DNA of 64,000 nt, from NCBI GenBank assembly GCA_021155205.1, contig JAJNPS010000015.1, forward strand, positions 135,820 through 199,819, given 5' to 3'. Source of the stretch: Rhodobacterales bacterium. Its GTDB lineage: Bacteria; Pseudomonadota; Alphaproteobacteria; Rhodobacterales; Rhodobacteraceae. Both the position numbers and the translations under genes were made by a program. The notes beneath the pieces are model-generated. The model was not told the origin of the DNA. It worked only from the letters and a program-made list of their open reading frames with translations, and searched no databases. Below, piece after piece: positions 60,576-64,000 of this stretch. Position 1 is the first letter of the stretch; each line of letters opens with the position of its first letter.

Positions 60576-61040
60576 ATGGCGCGCTCCATCGACTATGGCA
60601 ATCTGATGCACGAGGCCCTGCGCGGGCTGATCCAGACCGTGCTGGAAGGCGTGGCAAGGGATGGGCTGCCCGGCGCGCATCATTTCTTTGTCACCTTTGA
60701 CACCACGCATCCTGCGGTTGAAATGGCCGACTGGCTCCGTTCCCGCTATCCGGCGGAAATGACCGTGGTGATCCAGCACTGGTTTGAAAACCTGATCGTC
60801 GATGACGAAGGGTTCTCGATCACGCTGAACTTCGGCAACAGCCCCGAAACGCTGCATGTGCCGTTCGACTCCGTTCGGACCTTTGTCGATCCTTCGGTGG
60901 AGTTCGGGCTGCGGTTCGAATCGCATGATGATGATCCCGACGATGGCGACGAAGACGACGATATCGACATCGAGGCCCCCGAAGAGGACACGCCGAAGCG
61001 CGACGCCGAAATCGTCAGCCTGGACCGTTTCCGCAAATAG
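60576..61040 (+). CDS. sspB: SspB-like ClpXP adaptor (alphaproteobacterial type)
   Basis: A 154-residue protein starting MARSIDYGNLMHEALRGLIQ. The SspB-alpha core is GAHHFFVTFDTTHPAVEMADWLRSRYPAEMTVVIQHWFENL with FSITLNFGNSPETLHVPFDSV. An acidic linker follows (residues about 110-140), and the C-terminal ClpX-binding tail is EIVSLDRFRK. It delivers ssrA-tagged proteins to ClpXP. The tmRNA gene lies 2.5 kb upstream. Confidence 0.94.
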   Translation: MARSIDYGNLMHEALRGLIQTVLEGVARDGLPGAHHFFVTFDTTHPAVEMADWLRSRYPAEMTVVIQHWFENLIVDDEGFSITLNFGNSPETLHVPFDSVRTFVDPSVEFGLRFESHDDDPDDGDEDDDIDIEAPEEDTPKRDAEIVSLDRFRK

Positions 61041-61098
61041 CTGTTGCAGTCGGCGGTCAGGATGGCATCCGTGACACCGCCCCCCGCCGGGAGAGCCC

Positions 61099-61671
61099 AT
61101 GCCGTCCGACCTTGCCTTGTTCGTGGGCCAGATCCTGCGATCCCCCAAGACGATTTCCGCGATGGCGCCGTCATCGCAGGGGCTGGCGCGCGCGATCACG
61201 GCCGCGATCGGTCCCGATACCGGGCCGGTGGCAGAGTTCGGCCCCGGTACGGGCGTCTTTACCCGCATGCTGCTGGCGCGCGGCGTGGCCCCGCGCGACC
61301 TGACCCTGTTCGAGGTCAACCCGACCTTTGCGGCAACCTTGCGCGTGCGGTTTCCGGGCGTGCGGGTGATCAATGGCGGCGCGCAGGATATTGCCCTGCA
61401 TTGCGATGCGGTCGGGGCCGTGGTGTCGGGCCTGCCACTGCTGTCGTTTCCCGAAGGTCTGATCCGCGCGATCCTTGCGGGGGCGTTTTCCGTCCTGCGC
61501 CCGGGTGCCGCGATGTACCAGTTCACTTATGGCCCCCGGTCGCCCGTACCCGTCGCGGTTGCGGCGGACCTGGGCGTGACGGCTGTTCCCGCCAGCCGTC
61601 GCGTCTGGCTGAACTGGCCGCCGGCCCGGGTCTACCGGCTGACCAGGCATACGGACCAGCCGACGGATTGA
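61099..61671 (+). CDS. Class I SAM-dependent methyltransferase, PmtA-like
   Basis: A 190-residue methyltransferase. AEFGPGTGVFTRMLL is the SAM-binding loop; the N-terminal LALFVGQILRSPKTISAMAPSSQGLARAI and GLPLLSFPEGLIRAILAGAFSVLRPGA match the bacterial phospholipid N-methyltransferase (PmtA) family, related to rRNA dimethylases. It would make phosphatidylcholine from phosphatidylethanolamine; an rRNA-type role is less likely at this length. Between sspB and fumC. Confidence 0.85.
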   Translation: MPSDLALFVGQILRSPKTISAMAPSSQGLARAITAAIGPDTGPVAEFGPGTGVFTRMLLARGVAPRDLTLFEVNPTFAATLRVRFPGVRVINGGAQDIALHCDAVGAVVSGLPLLSFPEGLIRAILAGAFSVLRPGAAMYQFTYGPRSPVPVAVAADLGVTAVPASRRVWLNWPPARVYRLTRHTDQPTD

Positions 61672-61725
61672 TTTCGCGCGATCCCGGCAGTAGACCCGCC
61701 CGCGACATCTGCAAGGAGACCCCGA

Positions 61726-63120
61726 ATGACCGCGCCCCGTGTCGAGACCGACAGCTTTGGTCCCCTTGACGTGCCTGCCGACAGGTACTGGGGCGCGCAG
61801 ACGCAGCGGTCGATCATCAACTTTCCGATCGGCTGGGAACGCCAGCCGGTCGCGATCATCCGGGCGCTCGGGGTGATCAAGAAGGCCTGCGCGCTGGTCA
61901 ACATCGCGCAAGGCGACATCGACGGGGATTTGGGCCGCATCATCGCGGTGGCAGCGCAAGAGGTGATCGACGGCAAGTTCGACGACAACTTTCCGCTGGT
62001 CGTCTGGCAGACCGGGTCGGGCACCCAGTCCAACATGAACGCGAACGAGGTCATCTCGAACCGCGCCATCGAACTGCTGGGCGGGGTGATGGGGTCGAAA
62101 AAGCCCGTGCATCCGAACGACCACGTCAACATGGGCCAGTCGTCGAACGACACCTTTCCGACCGCGATGCATGTGGCCATCGGCATGATGGCGCGCGACG
62201 TGCTGCTGCCGGGACTGAAGAAGCTGCATGGCGCACTGGTCGACAAATCCGTCGAGTTCAAGGACATCATCAAGATCGGCCGCACCCATACGCAGGACGC
62301 CACCCCCCTGACGCTGGGTCAGGAATTCAGCGGCTATGCCCATCAGGTCAGCCAGGGCATCCTGCGCATCCACAAGATCCTGCCGGAAATCTATGAGCTG
62401 GCCCAAGGCGGCACCGCCGTCGGTACGGGGCTGAACACCCGCGTCGGCTGGGACAAGCGCGTCGCCCACCAGATCGCCGAGATCACCGGCCTGCCATTCG
62501 TGACCGCGCCGAACAAGTTCGAGGCGCTGGCCGCCCACGACGCCATGGTGATGTTCTCGGGCGCCCTGAAAACCGTCGCCGTCAGCCTGTTCAAGATCGC
62601 CAATGACTTGCGGCTGCTCGGCTCCGGTCCCCGTTCGGGGCTTGGGGAGTTGATCCTGCCGGAGAATGAACCCGGGTCGTCGATCATGCCGGGCAAGGTC
62701 AACCCGACCCAGGCCGAGGCGCTGACCATGGTCTGCGTGCAGGTCATGGGCAACGATGCCGCCGTCGGATTCGCCGGCAGCCAGGGGCATTTCGAGCTGA
62801 ACGTCTATAACCCCGTCATGGCGTATAACGTCTTGCAAAGCATGCAGCTTCTGGGTGACGCGGCGGCGTCGTTCACCGACAACATGGTGGTCGGAACCGA
62901 AGCCAACCTCGCGCGGATCGACAAGCTGATGAAGGAAAGCCTGATGCTGGTGACGGCGCTGGCGCCGACCATCGGCTATGACGCGGCGACCAAGGTGGCC
63001 AAAGCCGCCCACAAGAACGGCACCACCTTGCGCGAAGAGGCGATTGCGCTGGGCTATGTCGATGGCGAGACGTTTGATCGTGTCGTGCGCCCCGAGGACA
63101 TGATAGGACCGAAGGGCTGA
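61726..63120 (+). CDS. fumC: Fumarase, class II
   Basis: A 464-residue iron-independent fumarase of the TCA cycle. Signature GSSIMPGKVNPTQ holds the catalytic serine loop; TGSGTQSNMNANEVISNRAIE, NDHVNMGQSSNDTFPTAMH and GRTHTQDATPLTLGQE are the other active-site segments. AAGGAGA precedes the ATG. It overlaps the DUF4169 gene by one base. Confidence 0.97.
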   Translation: MTAPRVETDSFGPLDVPADRYWGAQTQRSIINFPIGWERQPVAIIRALGVIKKACALVNIAQGDIDGDLGRIIAVAAQEVIDGKFDDNFPLVVWQTGSGTQSNMNANEVISNRAIELLGGVMGSKKPVHPNDHVNMGQSSNDTFPTAMHVAIGMMARDVLLPGLKKLHGALVDKSVEFKDIIKIGRTHTQDATPLTLGQEFSGYAHQVSQGILRIHKILPEIYELAQGGTAVGTGLNTRVGWDKRVAHQIAEITGLPFVTAPNKFEALAAHDAMVMFSGALKTVAVSLFKIANDLRLLGSGPRSGLGELILPENEPGSSIMPGKVNPTQAEALTMVCVQVMGNDAAVGFAGSQGHFELNVYNPVMAYNVLQSMQLLGDAAASFTDNMVVGTEANLARIDKLMKESLMLVTALAPTIGYDAATKVAKAAHKNGTTLREEAIALGYVDGETFDRVVRPEDMIGPKG

Positions 63121-63299
63121 TGGGCGAGGTCGTCAACCTGCGCGCCGCGCGCAAGGCGGCAGAGCGCGACGCGGCGCGCGCGAAGGCCACCGGGAATGCG
63201 GCAAAGCACGGGCGCTCCAAGGCGCTGAAGGCGCTGGAGACCGCGCGAGCGGCAAAGGCCGGGCGCGATCTGGACGGGGCCAAGCGGGACGCGGATTAA
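63120..63299 (+). CDS. DUF4169 small protein
   Basis: A 59-residue, very basic, Ala/Lys/Arg-rich protein (MGEVVNLRAARKAAERDAARAKATGNAAKHGRSKA...). The ATG shares its A with the fumC stop. The VNLRxARK start and length fit DUF4169, regularly found behind fumC in Rhodobacterales. Probably helical; role unknown. Confidence 0.8.
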   Translation: MGEVVNLRAARKAAERDAARAKATGNAAKHGRSKALKALETARAAKAGRDLDGAKRDAD

Positions 63300-63346
63300 C
63301 CGGCGGTTAACCAAGGGCGGGCAAGTTCGGGCGAAGGAGACCTGCC

Positions 63347-63577
63347 ATGAAAGACTTGCCTGTGCCTGTCACGCCCGAACGCTGGCTGGCCCAGATCTTC
63401 GGTGCCAGGATTGCCGCCGAAGGTGGCATTGTGCGTCGAAAGGTCGACGATATCGAACGCCTTGTTGGGCGACGACGGTTCCTGCACGAGGTGGATCGAC
63501 GAGGGTTCCATGTCATCGAGAATGCAGGTCAGTTTGTCGTGTTTTGCAATCAGGACCCGGTTGTCGTCCTGCGCTAG
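63347..63577 (+). CDS. Conserved small hypothetical protein
   Basis: A 76-residue protein, MKDLPVPVTPERWLAQIFGARIAAEGG to NQDPVVVLR, preceded by AAGGAGA. Such short proteins follow fumC-DUF4169 in related genomes and are sometimes mislabelled anthranilate isomerase; the length rules out a TIM barrel. It is predicted mixed alpha/beta with a Cys near the end. Function unknown. AT-rich palindromic DNA follows. Confidence 0.75.
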   Translation: MKDLPVPVTPERWLAQIFGARIAAEGGIVRRKVDDIERLVGRRRFLHEVDRRGFHVIENAGQFVVFCNQDPVVVLR

Positions 63578-63581
63578 AATC

Positions 63582-63622
63582 AAATTTCTTCGAAGAAATT
63601 TGCAAATTCGTTCGAACGAATT
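63582..63622. repeat. Two adjacent perfect palindromes
   Basis: A 20-bp palindrome (63582-63601, halves AAATTTCTTC/GAAGAAATTT) and an 18-bp palindrome (63605-63622, halves AATTCGTTC/GAACGAATT) are three bases apart and share a TTCGAA core. A short GTACCGGTAC palindrome follows. They lie directly after the small ORF and could terminate or regulate; GC content is far below the rest. Confidence 0.6.
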
Positions 63623-63731
63623 CACATATAGGTACCGGTACAGGATGGCCATGCCCGTGTATGGATCAGACTGAATGTTATTCATTCCAATATTATAGAG
63701 AACTATCTCATCTTTGATGCCTTTCTCGTTC

Positions 63732-64000
63732 TGAACCGCTCCGGGTTTGCCGGAGGCTCCAACTTCTGAGTAGGATGGAGCATCATGAGCAAGACAACGA
63801 ACAAGTTTTCCCCCGAAGTGCGTGAGCGCGCGGTGCGGCTGGTGTTGGACAATCAGGGTCAGCATGGATCGCGCTGGCAGGCGGTGCTGTCGATTTCATC
63901 GAAGATCGGCTGTGCACCGCAGACCCTGAATGACTGGGTCAACAAGGCCGAGGTCGACAGCGGCAAGCGGGCCGGTGTCTCCAGCGAGATGGCCGAGAAG
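63732..64000 (+). mobile_element. IS3-family insertion sequence, left end (partial)
   Basis: From about 63732 the sequence TGAACCGCTCCGGGTTTGCC is of the kind found at ends of alphaproteobacterial IS3 elements, followed by the transposase orfA start. The element runs off the right edge, so the far inverted repeat and target duplication cannot be seen and the left boundary is approximate. Confidence 0.7.
63785..64000 (+). CDS. IS3-family transposase OrfA (partial)
   Basis: Frame opens MSKTTNKFSPEVRERAVRLV and continues to the edge (72 residues). FSPEVRERAVRLVLDNQGQHGSRWQAVLSISSKIGCAPQTLNDWV is the IS3 OrfA helix-turn-helix that binds the inverted repeats. OrfB with the DDE catalytic domain should lie just outside the window and be made by a frameshift. 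Confidence 0.93.
   Translation, partial: MSKTTNKFSPEVRERAVRLVLDNQGQHGSRWQAVLSISSKIGCAPQTLNDWVNKAEVDSGKRAGVSSEMAEK

Noticed and set aside
63296..63865. 189-residue leftward frame across the palindromes and IS end
   Set aside because: It spans two convincing rightward genes and an IS boundary and has no recognisable domain.

Overview
The window is GC-rich, densely coded DNA from an alphaproteobacterium, most likely a phototrophic member of the Rhodobacteraceae/Rhodobacterales. The evidence is a spheroidene-pathway carotenoid and bacteriochlorophyll block (crtI, crtB, tspO, crtA, bchI, bchD, bchO) with PpsR/CrtJ-type TGT-N12-ACA boxes. Other supports are a circularly permuted two-piece tmRNA, an alpha-type SspB, a GAAC-N7-GAAC LexA box, and several Hint-domain/RTX proteins. 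No rRNA, CRISPR array, prophage or plasmid origin was seen. The only mobile element is an IS3-like element running off the right edge.

Layout. 1-4.2 kb: three consecutive minus-strand Hint-domain genes, the first an RTX calcium-binding protein running off the left edge. They are followed by an ~800 bp gene-free stretch and tRNA-Leu(CAA). 5.2-6.1 kb: YpfJ-type zinc metallopeptidase. 6.3-14.0 kb: photosynthesis block, with crtI-crtB-tspO leftward and crtA-bchI-bchD-bchO rightward from one regulated divergent promoter. 14.0-20.2 kb: the leftward operon pstS-pstC-pstA-pstB-phoU-phoB behind a Pho box. 20.4-28.4 kb: housekeeping genes (two aminotransferases, a lipoprotein, moaA, tRNA-Pro, DUF192, a double cold-shock protein, pdxH, fabI, a LysE-type exporter, gpt).

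28.4-38.6 kb: ppiD-like foldase and trpE, a leftward YibQ-like deacetylase gene, then rightward trpG-trpD-trpC-moaC-moeA-lexA with start/stop overlaps. This couples tryptophan, molybdopterin and SOS genes. comEC converges on lexA. 40.8-44.5 kb: gltX, gltA and a DUF1624 membrane protein. 44.4-47.9 kb: a decayed N-carbamoylputrescine amidase, a DUF2235 hydrolase, an ornithine/lysine decarboxylase and an Lrp-type regulator. 47.9-49.8 kb: a TetR regulator divergent from an ABA4-like (DUF4281) and a second membrane protein, with a palindromic operator between. 49.8-57.5 kb: valS, a class V aminotransferase divergent from an orphan PotD-like binding protein, then a TetR/aldo-keto reductase pair with twin operators. 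57.7-63.6 kb: tmRNA, rhodanese-ChrB and chrA (chromate), sspB, a PmtA-like methyltransferase, fumC and small conserved proteins. The IS3-like element follows.

Most interesting points: the compact crt/bchIDO block is flanked directly by housekeeping genes rather than by the rest of a photosynthesis cluster. crtA appears to start at ATT behind a perfect AGGAGG. bchD carries an in-frame palindromic repeat. A small regulated ABA4-like two-membrane-protein unit is the best candidate for an undescribed system. All functional calls are by reading; no database search was run.
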